A stretch of 64,000 nt of DNA. It comes from Thelonectria olida. Its lineage: Eukaryota; Ascomycota; Sordariomycetes; Hypocreales; Nectriaceae. Positions 17,858 to 30,700 of this stretch are shown piece by piece. The translations under genes and the position numbers were made by a program. The stretch spans positions 2,480,001 through 2,544,000 of the forward strand of contig JAGPYM010000003.1 of the NCBI GenBank assembly GCA_020736575.1, given 5' to 3'. How positions within the stretch are numbered: the stretch's first letter is position 1; each line of letters starts with the position of its first letter. The notes beneath the pieces are model-generated. The model made no database searches and was not told the origin of the DNA. It saw nothing but the letters and a program-made list of their open reading frames with translations.

Positions 17858-19249
17858 TCAGGCTCTGTACTCGATGACGAACCGCCGCTCAACTTGCTGC
17901 AGCGTCGTTGAGTCATTCTCGCCCTCAAACTTCAGATTGACCTTGGCATCTTCCATACTGTGCACCTCAGCCTTGTAAAATGTCGTCGTGTTGGGATAAA
18001 GCGCCAAAACCACCTTGCCCGACTCCCATGGTTTAAGCGTGCTCGCTAGGCTCTCCGGCGTGATAGGGATCATGCTGCTAGCACTCGATCGGTATTCCTT
18101 TTGCTGACTCGGGTCGTCCGGCTCAATGTCCAGCACCTTATATCGTCGACTCTTACCCTCGCCCAATACTTGTGCCACTTCGCCCAGGATCCAGTCTTGT
18201 GTCTGGTCTCCGACGGCCGGTCTGGGTTTGAACGCAACCGCGTCACCTTTTGAGAAAAGCACCTTGGATTTGTTGTTGGCCCCAGAGGACCCGGCTCCGC
18301 TCCCTGACGACCCCTGTGGCTCAACGCTATCGGCCTTGGGGGGCATGCTGTCTCTATCTCGGTTGCTGGACCGATCGCCATATTTGCGTGACGATCCTCC
18401 AATAGGGCTAGGCACCGGCGAGTCTCCAGCCCCGTCAAAATCGTACAGCGCCGAGGCTGAGGCCGCGGCGGCACTGTCTCTAGCTTGCCTTTTGCCTGGA
18501 CCTGCCGCTTGTGCTTCCGCCTGCTCCTTTGCAACAACTACTGCACGTAGCACCTTCAGATTCTCGATCAAAGACCTGAGTGAAGCAGTGTTCGCGTCGG
18601 AGTACTTAACGCCAGTGCGACAAAGCTGTTCCATGGTTTGGAGACTTTCCCCAGGGATTTTCTCAGACTCCATTGCCCCAACCTCCTTGTCAAGGTTCAC
18701 AAGGCTTTTGAGGCTATCATTCTCGGCGTTGATGCCTGCGACAATGTCGCCCACTTGGCTCTTGCAGTTCTCCCATATCTGAACTTCTTCACCGTGTGGG
18801 TTACCATTGTTCCGGTTGGACCCTCGTCCACTTCGATTTCTTTGTGACATTTCGTCACTTGGCGGTGTGTCCTTGGTCGAGTCTTGCCCTGGAATAGGCT
18901 GTGACGTTGGGTCACTTCTCTGCGGCGTCGGCTGGGCCGAGCTTTGATTCGGGGTGTCCTGCGATGGTGGTTCGGTGTTTGATGGCGTCCTTTTAGGTGT
19001 CGAGGTTGCCGAAGACTGTCGTATATGCCCGCTGCTGCCAGCTTTGGATCTCTTCCTAGAGTGACCTACTGGCGTTGAGTCTCTGCTTGAGGTATCTCCT
19101 CGCTTTCGCCTATTAGACAAGGGAGTGCCGGGCGATCCCTGTAGCTCCTGGCTCGCCGGGGCTCGTCTTGTCGAAGCAGTTTGGTGGTAGGACCCAAGAT
19201 CCTCCTGGAGGTTCTTTAAGATGCGCTCCAGCTTCTTTTCGTTAGCCAT
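17858..19249 (-). CDS. sgf29: SAGA complex subunit SGF29 (tandem Tudor)
   Basis: Chromatin reader of the SAGA histone acetyltransferase complex; by homology the C-terminal tandem Tudor domain binds H3K4me2/3 and recruits SAGA to promoters. The 463-residue protein has a short N-terminal coiled region (MANEKKLERILKNLQEDL), a long Ser/Thr/Pro-rich disordered stretch (about 20-160), a second helical stretch (about 160-240), then the Tudor pair from about residue 330, with GDAVAFKPRP, DWILGEVAQV, YKVLDIEPDD and KVVLALYPNTTTFYKAEV. I start at the ATG at 19249. The frame is open to 19276, but that part follows a splice acceptor, and an intron 19407-19277 (CAG|GTGAGT donor) lies in the 5' UTR. Confidence 0.9.
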   Translation of the reverse strand: MANEKKLERILKNLQEDLGSYHQTASTRRAPASQELQGSPGTPLSNRRKRGDTSSRDSTPVGHSRKRSKAGSSGHIRQSSATSTPKRTPSNTEPPSQDTPNQSSAQPTPQRSDPTSQPIPGQDSTKDTPPSDEMSQRNRSGRGSNRNNGNPHGEEVQIWENCKSQVGDIVAGINAENDSLKSLVNLDKEVGAMESEKIPGESLQTMEQLCRTGVKYSDANTASLRSLIENLKVLRAVVVAKEQAEAQAAGPGKRQARDSAAAASASALYDFDGAGDSPVPSPIGGSSRKYGDRSSNRDRDSMPPKADSVEPQGSSGSGAGSSGANNKSKVLFSKGDAVAFKPRPAVGDQTQDWILGEVAQVLGEGKSRRYKVLDIEPDDPSQQKEYRSSASSMIPITPESLASTLKPWESGKVVLALYPNTTTFYKAEVHSMEDAKVNLKFEGENDSTTLQQVERRFVIEYRA

Positions 19250-20187
19250 TTTGTCCCCGGCATTCAGACCATCCACCTAAAACATGTGTCGCAAATAAGA
19301 ATCAACTCAAAGATAGGGAAACAGCCGAAAACAGTCCAAGAAATAAGGAACCTTGTGCAACACATACAAAAACGTGGACGAGAGAATGAAAGAATGGACA
19401 AACTCACCTGTTTGGCAGAAGGTACTGGAGTTGAGCTGCCGGGGCTGAATGGCAGACTGCAAGAGCGAGAGGCTGAGAAGGAAGGGAGAAGGCAAGATTT
19501 TTGGAATTATTAAGTAAGTAGAGTGTGAGAGGCACTCAGGCCATGTTATACAATAAGAGTACTTTCGAATAAGATTTGTTGGGAAGGCATCAAAGGTTGC
19601 GATAGGGTAATAATAAGCTTGAGAGAGTTCGAAGATTGAGCTGAGTGACGATATGCGGGAAGTGGGCTGAACATGGCAGAATCTAAGCGGTGAGAACCCT
19701 GAGCGTCATGCCCCGCCAATATGAGTGCGGGTTGGGCCGCACACTATATTCACACTGTACGAGCCTAGCTTTACTACCTCCAGGTCGAAGACCTCATTAA
19801 CTTACCTACTGCATACGTCAAAGAAATAAACCGCCAAAGGAATCAATATTGATAGCATTGATCGACCCAAAGCGAACCTCGTTCATGCGGCCTCATCATG
19901 TCACATATTTTGCGCTGTTCGGTTGTCTCTCTATTTCTTAGCCCCACGCGAACCCTCCCAAACATGACCTGATGAAGCACTGCGATAACCTCAGGGCTCA
20001 GGCAGTCATTGAAACATCTCCTACAAAGTCCAACTTGCCCACTTCTAATTGGCGTCTTTATGTTGAGATTGATCCTACGACCCTCAAACAATCATACATA
20101 CGGAAGAAGTATCCAATTGATGCTATCCTTCGGCCATTGACTTGATAAGCGTCAATTGATTTGCCGGGTCCCCGGTTGAATCCAGCC
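19250..20187. other. Divergent promoter region sgf29 / monooxygenase
   Basis: Intergenic region shared by two divergent genes, including the spliced 5' leader of sgf29 (intron 19277-19407). No other gene seen. Confidence 0.5.
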
Positions 20188-21621
20188 ATGACACCACGCA
20201 AGACCATCGCCATCATCGGCTCAGCCATTGCCGGCCCAACTCTGGCTCTCCAGATCCTCTCCAACTCAGTCCTCAGATCCGCATTTCGCCCCGTTCTCTT
20301 CGACCAAGCCGCAGCTCCTGGCCTAGAAGGCCACAATGAGAAGAATCGCGCTGGCGCCTCAGTTGGCGTCTTCGCGAACGGGCTCTATCCTCTGTACCGC
20401 CTCGGCCTCGAGAACGTCGTGCGGGAACGAGGCTACGAGTGTGGTCACCTGACGACGTGGAGTTGCGACTACGCAGGAGGGCGCAAGAGACTCAATTCCC
20501 AGGCCAACGCTATGTGGAGTCATGACCTCCAGACGGGTGTCATGTACTTTGAGAGAAGAGCTCTACAGTCGCTCCTTGTCGAGAAGGTCAAGCAGCTCGG
20601 CGGCGACGTGTTTTGGGCCAAGAAGACGACAGGTTTTGACCGCCTCACCAATGGGCAGACCAGGGTCAACTTTGCGGATGGGACCGAGGTCTACGCAGAC
20701 TTGCTCGTGGGAGCAGACGGCGGCTTCTCATCAGTGCGGAAGTTCATCTTGGAGCAAAGAAACAGCGCCACCGCGGCAGATAGGTGGTTGCCAGACTTTA
20801 TGGGATTGACCGGCTTCTATGCTGTTTCAGCCGCAGCAAAGGCCAAGGGGGCTCCCGCTCAGTTCAGCGATTCGCATCTCATTTGGCTCGACAAAGGCTT
20901 CCTCGCCTCGGGGCCTTGTCCAGACGGCAAGATCCGATGGGATTTAGTTCTTCCCGAGAAGGCTCCCCCCTCCTCATCCCCACCCATCGAAACAGTTCCT
21001 GAGTCGCCCACTGGCGCAGAGCGTTGGCAGTCAGCCATCATACCAAGCCAGTATCCCTACAACTCAACCGTCGACATCTTGCGCAAGCACAACCATGTCT
21101 TCCATCCCTACGCTGGTACTCTGGAGTCACTTTTCGGTTCCGCAAACCGCATTATTCGCACTCCATTACGACAACGCGTCTGGGCTCAAGACGAGATCCA
21201 ACATAACAACGTAGTCCTAGTTGGTGACGCCGCGAGGCTCATGCTGCCGACCAGTGGACAAGGGACGGGCTTTGCCATCGAGGACGCAACCGTCTTAGCC
21301 CGTGAGCTGCTGAAACATGCGTCCGCCCCCAAGTCCAACACTATTCGCGAGGCCCTAGAGGCCTATGCAAACGCCCGCGTGCCCCGTTCCAAAAAGATGG
21401 GCTTCATGGCGAAGTTTGCGGCCTCGATGAGCACATCCGATGGACTGTTCTGGAGAGGGCTTCGGTACTATAGTTCGAAACTACAGCCGGATCGTTTAGA
21501 CGCGAGGTAAGTTTTGATAAAGCATAGCTGCAAGTCATGCTAATATCCGCGTAGCAAGTCAAAGAAAAAAGATCCATGGCCATTCAATGAGCGTCTCGAT
21601 GTTCAGGATAAATCAACTTAG
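20188..21621 (+). CDS. FAD-dependent monooxygenase (aromatic hydroxylase fold)
   Basis: Flavoprotein monooxygenase of the p-hydroxybenzoate hydroxylase-like group; the substrate cannot be told from sequence. Two exons: 20188-21506 and 21555-21621, 461 residues. The first exon ends at a strong donor (GTAAGT). The 48 nt intron has a GCTAAT branch site and GTAG acceptor, and the second exon adds a 22-residue Lys/Pro/Trp-containing tail, so the TAA at 21508 is intronic. An FAD-binding Rossmann motif IAIIGSAIAGPTLAL lies near residues 8-22 (first Gly-x-Gly is Gly-Ser-Ala here). The DG motif is in LLVGADGGFSSVR (about 172-184), and the GD motif VLVGDAARLMLPTSGQGTG sits near 347-365. The frame is open upstream but the first ATG is 20188. 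No biosynthetic cluster surrounds it. Confidence 0.85.
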
Positions 21622-21903
21622 AGACCCTTCTATATGTCGGTCCCAAACGAAAGGTAAAAGTATTCGAGAGGCGTTCAGCCGTGACATCACATTGAAGCAG
21701 CCTTCGGAAAGCAACTCCAGGCCGAAATCATTCGAACACAGAGTGAACAGAATTACCGTGAATAAATGAATAGCTGCAATTGCCTAGCTTCCATGCGTCC
21801 CAAAAAGAAAACCCAGACCCGAAATTCATCGCATCGCATGCTTCGCATCTACATACGCCCCGTTTTTATGCTCTTTGAAATACAGACGTCTCGCTTTCAA
21901 CGC
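21622..21903. other. Convergent 3' region of monooxygenase and manA
   Basis: 3' untranslated sequence of two converging genes; nothing else seen. Confidence 0.5.
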
Positions 21904-23314
21904 TCACAGCTTCTCCCTGTCGCCAGAATCATCAATCTCGCAAAAGGCCTTGAAAGTGATGAACTCATCCTCGTCATTCATAGTCTCAGACTCCAGAACG
22001 CATTCAGCCGTTGCCCCGACAAAGAAGACGTATCCCTCCTTAATCTCATGGCTAGTGGGCCCGACAGAGATGCGACCCTTTCCAGAAGTGCAGATAATAA
22101 TGCTAGGCCCGTCAAGGGGTTCAAAGGTGGCCTTCGCGGCGTCGCCACGAAGGAGGGTGCGGACGACGGCGAACTCTTCGATTGGCGGGTCGTATAGAAC
22201 CACAGCTGAGCCAGAGCTGTAGCCGGCGCGGTTGAGGGTGGCGTAGGGGTATTCGGTGGGGTGCATCTTCTGGTCCTCGATGGGAGCGAAGTTGTAGGTG
22301 AGCATGTCAACCAAGGTGTCAACGTCCTTGAACTTGGGCGTCAGACCCGCTCGAACGACATTGTCTGAGGCCGCCATGCATTCCATAATGTCACCCGAGA
22401 TGTAAGCGTGGATATCATCAGCGACGAGGAAGATGGCCTCGCCAGGCTCGAGAGTAACCAAGTTGAGGAAGAAGAGGACAAACAGACCAATGTCGTTGCC
22501 GAATTCAGTATGAAGATTGGATACGATCTTGGCTAGAGTCTCGTCCGACGCCCCAACTACGCCGCCGGCGGCGAAGTCTGTGGCCTCAGAGGCAGCAAGC
22601 TCGACAAGCTTGGGAATCTGTTGAGCAACGTCATCTGCGGAGGAAGACATGAGGGCGCCAAAGGCCTTCTTCAGGACTGCCTTTTTCGCATCGGTAACAC
22701 CCTCGGTCGCATCTCCAGCAACCTCGTCAAATTCTTTAGCGACTTCTTCGCCCACGAGGGCTCTCAAGGGAGGTACAGTGTTGAGGAAGTGCGCAATCTC
22801 GGTGAGGGGTCGGAAGCCACAGAGGCCCTGGAAAGGGGAAATGGCAATAGCCATTTCAGGCTTGTGGTTGTCATCGGGATAGTTCTTAGGGTCGCGGGCG
22901 TGGAGTTGCTCGGCAAGGGACTTGTTGGGATGGGCCTGAATGGAGAGGGCCTTGTTGATGGAGAGAACTTTGAAGAGGAAAGGGAGTTTGTCTCCGTAGT
23001 GGGAGGCGACAGTTGAAGAGAGGAGAGCTTCGTTGTCGGAGAAGAGATCGAGGAGGGAGCGGCCGGTGGCGAGGTCCCGGGAGGGATTCGAGGGGTGCGT
23101 GCCCATCCAGAGCTGTAGTTAAATGTCGTCAGTGAGTTTTTGGACGTCATATGTTTATATCATGACATACCTCGGCATAGGGCTTGTCCGACTCAATGGT
23201 CAAGTCGTCAGAGGGAGTGGCAGCAGCGAAGCGAGCGGCAGCCGAGTCAAGGCCCTGCTTACCCCAGGCGTACGAGTTCACGCCGCACTGGAGGCGCAAC
23301 AAAGGGACCTGCAT
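21904..23314 (-). CDS. manA: Mannose-6-phosphate isomerase (class I)
   Basis: Zinc enzyme that interconverts fructose-6-phosphate and mannose-6-phosphate, feeding GDP-mannose for glycosylation and cell-wall mannan. Two exons: 23314-23171 and 23112-21904, 450 residues, usual for fungal PMI. The first exon opens [20 protein letters not shown]. The splice (GTATGT donor, CTACAG acceptor) restores the family motif [13 protein letters not shown]. Zinc-ligand region [13 protein letters not shown] is near residues 100-112 and [19 protein letters not shown] near 122-140. The C-terminal cupin half is present. An upstream in-frame Met at 23368 exists, but the ATG at 23314 fits the family N-terminus. The protein is cytosolic by homology. 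Confidence 0.93.
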
Positions 23315-25982
23315 TTCGTTTGTCGCGGATTTGCGAGGGTGTCTTGGGCTCGTTTGCGACAAGTCCAAACAAGGAGAGAATGCGACGTGGAAGGTTTAGC
23401 TTGCAGCTATTCGGAGCTCTCCACCAAGTGGAGATGTGGCTTTATTCAAGAGCGGGCAACGAAATGGAGGAGGAAGGAAACAGGAGAGGGGCTTGAGAGG
23501 ACGAAATATGAGTACGAAAGAGAATTAGAAGGGGAAACGCCGACGTAATATAAAAGGACTTTGCGATGATGAGAGTGTTGTAAGAGAAAACGATGACGGC
23601 AGCCGGTGGAGGTGGAGGTGGGTTTGCATTCTCCAAGTGGCAGGAGCAGATCACTGACACACATGCAGGGCAGGATAGGGCCGGTATTGAAATCACCCAC
23701 CCCTCCTTCCTCCACGGTGCAAAGTACGCAGTATCCGTATTTCGCGGGTAGTCGGAATAGGGCCGATACTAAGAAAAGAAGAAGAATGAGCTGGACTGAA
23801 GCTATTTCCTAGAGCGGAAACCCCCTCCAAGGCGGCTTTTTCACCTGTACGCCGGTAAAAAGAATGGAGTTTCCGTACATCGTAGCTCCGTAGGCAGCGG
23901 CCAATCCGCCGGTCGTTCCCCCGGGCTCCTCTGGAGGGCTTCAGTCACAGTGGGTTCGCTGGGCGTTGGGCGCTATTCGTACATGGTTGCAGGGGCTGGA
24001 GGGGCTACCTACGCCGCGGGGCGGATCCATCGGGGAGTGTGCCCCGCTGGACCCCGCTGCGGGTCGTTTCCTCCCGGACTCGGGACGGTTAGTCCACGGT
24101 GACTCTCGGTGCAAATCAAGGTGAGGAGGGTAACTTGTCCATGGAGGTCTTCAACATGTGAGTCAGTCACAGAAGTAAGTAGCTCATCTTTTCAAGAAAC
24201 AACTCATCCATTATCAACCACCTATTACCATTCATTTTACTCGTCAGATCCAAGACACACTCCCAACCCTTCTCTGGCCCGTTCACCTCCTCCTCATCTC
24301 ATCATGGGCTCATTGACATCCAATTCCGCCTCACCTTTCAGGGGCTTCACTCTTTCCCCCAGAAACGCTCACCTGTTCTGGATAAGCATCGTCTATCTCG
24401 CTTCCAGATGATCCTATTCGACAATCTCACCCATACATCCGTCTATCGCCATCTACCCCCATCCATACAACCTCATCTTAGACCTCATCTTAGACCTCAT
24501 CTTAGTCCTCCCCATGTTCCTTTGCATATCAATAACAAATCCTCTTCGTTCAACCGCACTTACATATTCTCATCACCAAGGCCAACTCTTATTGTTCCTT
24601 ATTACACGTGCACCGCGTTGGCACATTCACCTACCCGTCCGTTCCCCCCCTCCCTCTCACGCAACCGGCTTCGTTTCCCCCTCCCCATCTCCATGTCGTG
24701 AATCCCGTCTCCCATCCCGTAACCCAAACGTCTTCCTCTGCCACTGTCCGTTCCGTGGCGTGCGTCGGGACTCGATCTTTGTGCTTTGGTAACTCAATGC
24801 CCTCCCAAAAGGACGCTTGACAGGTGTCAACAGACGTGTCAACAGTTAGTCGCTGTCACCTTCAAATCAAAACTCGACAAGTGGGAAAAGAGATTTCATT
24901 TACAACCTGTACCTTGACCAAAGCAGAACCTAAGTTATAGTACAGTTTCCCGTTAATAGCTCGCCCAGCACCCTCTTAATCATTATACGTGCTCCCAAAG
25001 ACCACCCCGAAACAGAGTCCGGCAGATGTTCGAACTTGTCCATTCTGCGACTAGTTATCAGTACTTTATCGAAAGAGCAAAACCAAACTGTACAGACAAA
25101 CTCCGGCGAAAAGAGATAAAGGAAAAACACTCCCCAAGAGCAACCGTTTTTTCTAATGATTTTCGCGCCGGTTTCATGTCATCCCCATCAATCATGGCAT
25201 AAACAAACAAAGGAAACAGAGTGTCGACTCGTCTTCGTCCCTCTTCTCTTCTCTCCCACTTCCCTCCATTGACTCATTATTGTCCCCCTGCCCAAAGCAT
25301 GTCGTGGCCAGGGGGAGATGCCGAGTCCAGAGCGTGCAAAAGTGAAAATGACAAACCCAAAATGTCAAAGGACCGGTATTGAGGGCAGAGAGGAGTCGAG
25401 CCACCCCAGTCATGCAGGCCTCGAGCACGTCAAGGTCGACATGTCACCGAGGTCCATGCCGTGACACTCACAAACGCTCACCCGCTGCAGACTCCCATTT
25501 CGAGCCCTTGCTTTCAAGCCCCCGAAGAACAGAGACAAGGGAGGCCCCCGGCCTTGTCAGCCTGAGAGCCCCTCCCTCGGAGCCGTCAACGAACGTGGTT
25601 GCAGCCACGTAATGGTGATCGCGAACGGCGGCTGCAAGGCCATCATCATGCTTGTCATGAAAGCCCGATGACGTCTGTCCCACATGGAAACGTAAAAGAA
25701 GAGGCACTTTTCTTGTCTTGTCCTCGTGTTCGAGAAGGAGGAGAATCAGCATCTATCCCGACTGGATATGCTCCGAGGTCACTATGCACGACTGCAGCTC
25801 GACACCCCCTACAGCCTCAAGGAAGCAGGTGAACAGCAAAAAAAGCAAAAAGCAAAAGATTGGCAAACTTCTTCTCTCGTCATCACACACTAGGTCTTTG
25901 ACGGGGGGCTTGCCTTATCCCAAATTGGATTCAAAACTGGTAGTCCCCGTCAACACGTCCCCAGTGCTCTCCCCGGACACAA
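23315..25982. other. Intergenic region between manA and the Zn2Cys6 gene
   Basis: No gene supported; open frames here are short and unrecognised. Three 12-base direct repeats lie at 24471-24506. The right end is the 3' UTR of the transcription factor. Confidence 0.5.
24471..24506. repeat. Three tandem copies of CCTCATCTTAGA
   Basis: Copies at 24471-24482 and 24483-24494 are identical; the third at 24495-24506 differs in the last base. Confidence 0.75.
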
Positions 25983-27743
25983 TCAAGTGTGAAGCACGGC
26001 AGGCTTGCGCTCGCCATCAGCCGACGCGGCCTCGCTTCCGGATGCCTCTTGCTCGCTTGGCATCGTGCACAATGCATGCCGTCCGTGGTTCTGTGCCACA
26101 AACGTCTGCCTGTGGTGATGACGCATGTGCTGCTGGTGCTGGGCGTGGTGCTGAGCATGATGGTGCTGGTGCTGGTGCTGGTGCGGAGGATGGGTCAGCG
26201 CAATGGCGGCCTCGGTAGATGGCGAGCTGTGGCGCTCCAGCTTGGGGATGATGCTTCCGACAGTGGGCGTCCCGTTCTCCGTAGTGGCAGTGGTCGTGTC
26301 CGTGTACCGGTAGGTCATGTCCGGGCCGGAGCCGGAGCCACGAAACGAGTCTCCGCCGGTGGAAGCATGGCTGCTTGGGGAGTACATGGCGGAGCCCGCA
26401 GACGACGGTCCGTACAAGTCGTTGGATCGAGTCAGCTGCGAGGCGAGCGCCATGGGCGCATACGAAGGCACAACAGGAGGCATGCTCGAGGAAGGCTCGT
26501 AGCTGGTGTAACCGGACGCCTCCGAACTGGGCGTCACCGGCGCCGTACTCGAGGTCGACGTCTGCGGCGACTGCGACGACGCGGGCTGCTTGCCGCTGCC
26601 GTAGACGGGAGACGAGGAATCGTTCCGGTACGACGACAGTCCCGAGGTGCAGGACGCAGAAGCGGCCAAGACGCTGCCGCGATGCCCAACGGGCGTAGGG
26701 AGGATGCGCTCGCTGGCAACGACAGCCGTGGCATCGGCGGTGGACGCATCAGCATGTCCGTTCTGCATGCTCTGGAACGTCATGCCCGTCGAGTCGCCGG
26801 AGCTACCTGGGGCGGCGCGATGGACAAGCGTCGTGGTGTAGGCAGGCTCCTGGTCAACGCAAACACTGGCGGCGTCACGGGAGGACGAGGAAACGGCGGA
26901 GCTGTGGCCACCAGGACGGTAAGGCAAGCCGATCTCCTGGTCGTAGAAGTGGGTGCCTGCGCTGGCGGGCGAGTAGACGTTGTAAGAGACGCTCTGCTCG
27001 ACAGGAAGACCATGGGGCCAGGGCGTGACGGGGTCAAAGGGACGGGCGTTGTAAGTGAACGAGGCCGAGTTGTGGCGGTAGGCGATTTCGTTGCCGTGAA
27101 GAGCAGGCATCTCCTCAGGATACTGGGAGACAGACTGGACCTGCTGGACAGGCAGAGGCGGGACAAGAGTAGAGCCACGAGCATGGTACTGGCGAGAGGC
27201 CTCGAGGCTGTAGGTGAAGCTGTCCTGCTTCATCTGGGTTTCCTGCGAGGCGACCTAATCCAGAGTGTCAGTCAAGGTCTATAGAATATGTTGCTCGGAG
27301 AGAAGACTTACACGGAGGTACTGGCAGGGCTCATGTCCAGCATTCTTGCAGTTGGTGCAAGGGGATCCGTTGCCAGAGTCGCCGCTGCAGCGAATCTTTC
27401 TCTTGCGGCATCGTCCACACTTTCATGTTGGGAAAAAAACCATGTTAGTCGATTGGGTCCTCGAGTTCCGCGCAAGGTCGCACACCTGAGGCATACACAC
27501 CACACGAGCAGCGTAACGAGCGAGCGCCATCGCCAACACAGACATGGGCTTGGGGAGACTTACAGCAACGGCTATCCTCTTCCGCTGGGAAGAGGTGTCG
27601 TCCTCGGTGATGACGGAGTTGCGTATCTCCGGATAGATGGGGTATGCCACTTGCCGGCGCTCGGGGTACGAGGGCGGATAGGCTCCCGCCCGGCCGCCAT
27701 AGCGGCGGCCTTCCAGAGGCGGATAGTTGTTAGGAGTCACCAT
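25983..27743 (-). CDS. Zn2Cys6 fungal transcription factor
   Basis: Nuclear DNA-binding regulator, targets unknown. Three exons on the minus strand: 27743-27564, 27419-27312 and 27254-25983, 519 residues. The 36-codon middle exon is exactly the zinc cluster CGRCRKRKIRC (61-71) ... CTNCKNAGHEPC (81-92), preceded by the basic SQRKRIAVA of exon 1. Splicing is in phase 0 at both junctions with GTAAGT donors. The rest is a long Ser/Thr/Pro/Tyr-rich low-complexity region without the usual fungal_trans middle domain. It ends in a His/Gln-rich tract (about residues 440-480). The start is the ATG at 27743; a frame extending to 27752 begins with TTG. I recognise the binding domain, not the specific orthologue. 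Confidence 0.87.
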
Positions 27744-30700
27744 GGTGGACAACGGGTAGCGAAGCTGGGGAGCGTGGCTGCGTGTTTTCTCAACCCTCGA
27801 GGCGTTACAGAGGGAGAAGGAGGCTAAAGGGAAGCCGATAGCTGTTTGCTGGGGAAGACGGAGCGGGAAGAAGGGTGGTGGCTAGGGTGCGGGTGTCGAG
27901 GGTTCTACTTTGTGATATATCAGCATCCAAAGCAAATAAGAACCGAGAACTGGTCGAGGAATGACTCACAGAGAACAAGAACAACAGCACCAAGGCAGAT
28001 GTGTGTAAGAAAGATGAAAGTAGTAGGTCGACTAGGAAAGTCCGGAGATGTTGAGGACAAGAGGAAAACATCCAGAGACAGAGACCTGCCGTACGACTCA
28101 CTTATACTTAGTCGTGCCATGCCCACCACCGTCTGGATCTGGCGTCTTGTTTGCTTTCCCACATGCACGCCTCTCTCTCAACTCGCCCCCCCAATACATC
28201 CAGACCCTCCCCCTTTCAAACGGAGCTTGTACTCAGTCCGGGGCTCGTCGAAAAAGAAAAAGAGCAGGATACAGGAGAAAAGGGACAAGGCCAGCACAGT
28301 CTGGGCCACAGAAACCGGCACTGAGGCTTTGCCTGGTCGAGAAGGTTGCTTGCTCTCTCGTTGGGTCTACTAAACCCAAGCCTAGTAACACAAGATGCCA
28401 CTTCCCCGGCCTCTATCTCTAGAGACAGAGACTTCATCTCTCCCCTCCTCCCATTGAGGGCACTGGCCGCCTGTTGGCGGGGCCCCCTTCTTTGCGTAAC
28501 ATGCGACGTAACCGCAAGTGTGTTTTGACTGATGGACGGTTGAAAGCCAATGCATTTCTTGGAGAAACGAGGAACCGGCTAAGACCCCAGACAGCCCATT
28601 AGAGATGCAAAAATCACTTCCTTCGCCGAGCCAATCCATTTTCTCCAGCCTGAGACCTTATACGAGAATTCTCTGAGGATGGGGTGAAATAGACAAAGTG
28701 AAACCTTTTCGCTGTACCAACAACGTACGTCTAGAAGACATCAGTCGTACCTTTCGCAACCCCCGAGACTCCCAGTGCATGGACGATGCCCTCAAATCCA
28801 CCCAGAGGTAACTCTGTTCGGCAACAACGAGGAGACGCTGCACGACATGTCGCGTGCACTTCTGACAAAATGCCTGCACCCCCTTGTTCAGATCGATGCA
28901 ATCTGCGTCGATGCTCTCGAGATCGATACTGTCCGGAGTCTCTCTCCCTCTCGCTTTGACCCTCTGCCCCCTTATGTCGCTTCCCACTAGTCTGTCCACC
29001 ATATCCATCTTCCACTTCCAAGTTGCAAACGCCCTATCGAACGAAAAAGGGTCCCTCGCTGCAAGGACAAACAAACGACACAGACGCCCCCCAGCAAACA
29101 TGAAAGCCAAGTGACACCCGAATATACGGAGACGTCTAGCTCACCCCCTCTCTGCTTCGAGATGTACCTCTCTCTCGCTGTGTGTCTGTCCTGTCTCTCT
29201 CAGTCTTGGTGACGCAACCGGCCCCAAGTCACTCGTCAACTGAGGCTTGGATCATTTCGGACTATTCAGTCCAGTTTGTGCAACTTTGCACATTTCCCAG
29301 GTAGAAGAAAAACAATACTTGTTCCCCTTCAGAGTGGCTGGCTTCAAACACTGTGAGGAGCTCAAAGCCGCAACGGCTGAAATGTAGGCATCCAAAAGCA
29401 CGTCAGCAAGTTTGCCCGTCTCCTTTCTTGCTTATGCGCTCCAGCTTTAGACCGCCATTGCTTACCTGACCAAAATGGTCTTTTTTTTCCTCCTCAGATG
29501 CAGCAGCCATCCGAGGGCAAGGACATTCTTCTGCAGCCTCGTTTGTAAGTCGAGCGTGGGCCGCGAGTATCCTGGATACCTTAACTAGTTACAAACGAAC
29601 AAGAAAAAAAGAAAGATTGGACAAAGGTCCGTGATTCGTCGGTAAGGGACACAAACGGCGGTGACTTAACTCGATTCAGAAAAGCCAACGCACCGAAAAG
29701 ATCAACAGAGAAAAAGGTGCATATTCGGCGTTGTAAAAGATGCAGAGCGGGCTGCATGTTTGCTTCACCTTGCTTCGTACGGAAAGGAAAAAAAGGGTAC
29801 ATTCGGCCCTCCATAGATTAATTAAAACTGGAGAATTCTTCCCAGAGCACTGAAAGTCGGCTGGCATAGTCGCAGTATGTCATGGCAGGCAGATTGTATC
29901 GTGACACGAGGCGGCATCCAGATCGACTGCTGCAACGCTACGTAGGTACCTGGGACTCGGTTCGCTCCAAAGCAACCAAACCCCAAAAAGGTTACGTGCA
30001 GGAAAGGGCCAGAGATTCCAAGGGCAGAAAACGGTTGAGTTTCGTGAAAGGTGTGAGAGGCAAGGCATTCACAGACAACAGGGGCGGAGGGGAATTGGGT
30101 CCGTCGGTCGGATACCTAACACTTCTTCCAACGTCCTGACCAAGATGTATTTTTTTTTCTCCTCCAAACTGCAGACAAGCCACAGGCATGCAGTAGAGTT
30201 TCCAGAACCTTAGTAGGTAGGCATCGTTCCAAGGAATAACTGACTGGGTCCTTGCAAACGAGATGCCGAGCAGGAATACGCCACATGGGTGGGCTCTCAT
30301 GCAAGGAATCGCCAACACTGCGAGCTGATTTGCTTCATAGTCAGATAGCGTCTCGTTGCGTCTGCACTGCCTGCCGGGCTGCCATCTTTTTTTTCTTTTT
30401 TTTCTTTTACTGTTCCTGGTCTTCGGAGCATGCACATACTAGAGCCGAAGACTGCATGTATGATTATACCTAGGCACGGTGCAATCGGACATGCCGGCAA
30501 AGTGAGGCGATCTTGGCATGGATAATAATAACACGAAAGGCATAGTCGCTGGCAGGATTGTCTGCTATGCCTCTCTCATTAGCTGGGACCCGGCATATAT
30601 CGAAACAACGATGGTGGAGTATGCAAACGGGCTTTGCTGTGGGGTTACAGTAAGCCAGCCACATTCTTGACAATCATCTGTTGTCTCTGTTGTCCAGAAG

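Noticed and set aside
19250..19276. N-terminal extension of SGF29
   Set aside because: The extension starts with GTG, follows a splice acceptor, and the ATG at 19249 fits the family N-terminus.
25989..27284. 431-codon open frame on the + strand opposite the Zn2Cys6 gene
   Set aside because: It mirrors the low-complexity third exon of a gene with clear splice sites and a zinc cluster; its own product is Arg/Gly-rich with no motif.
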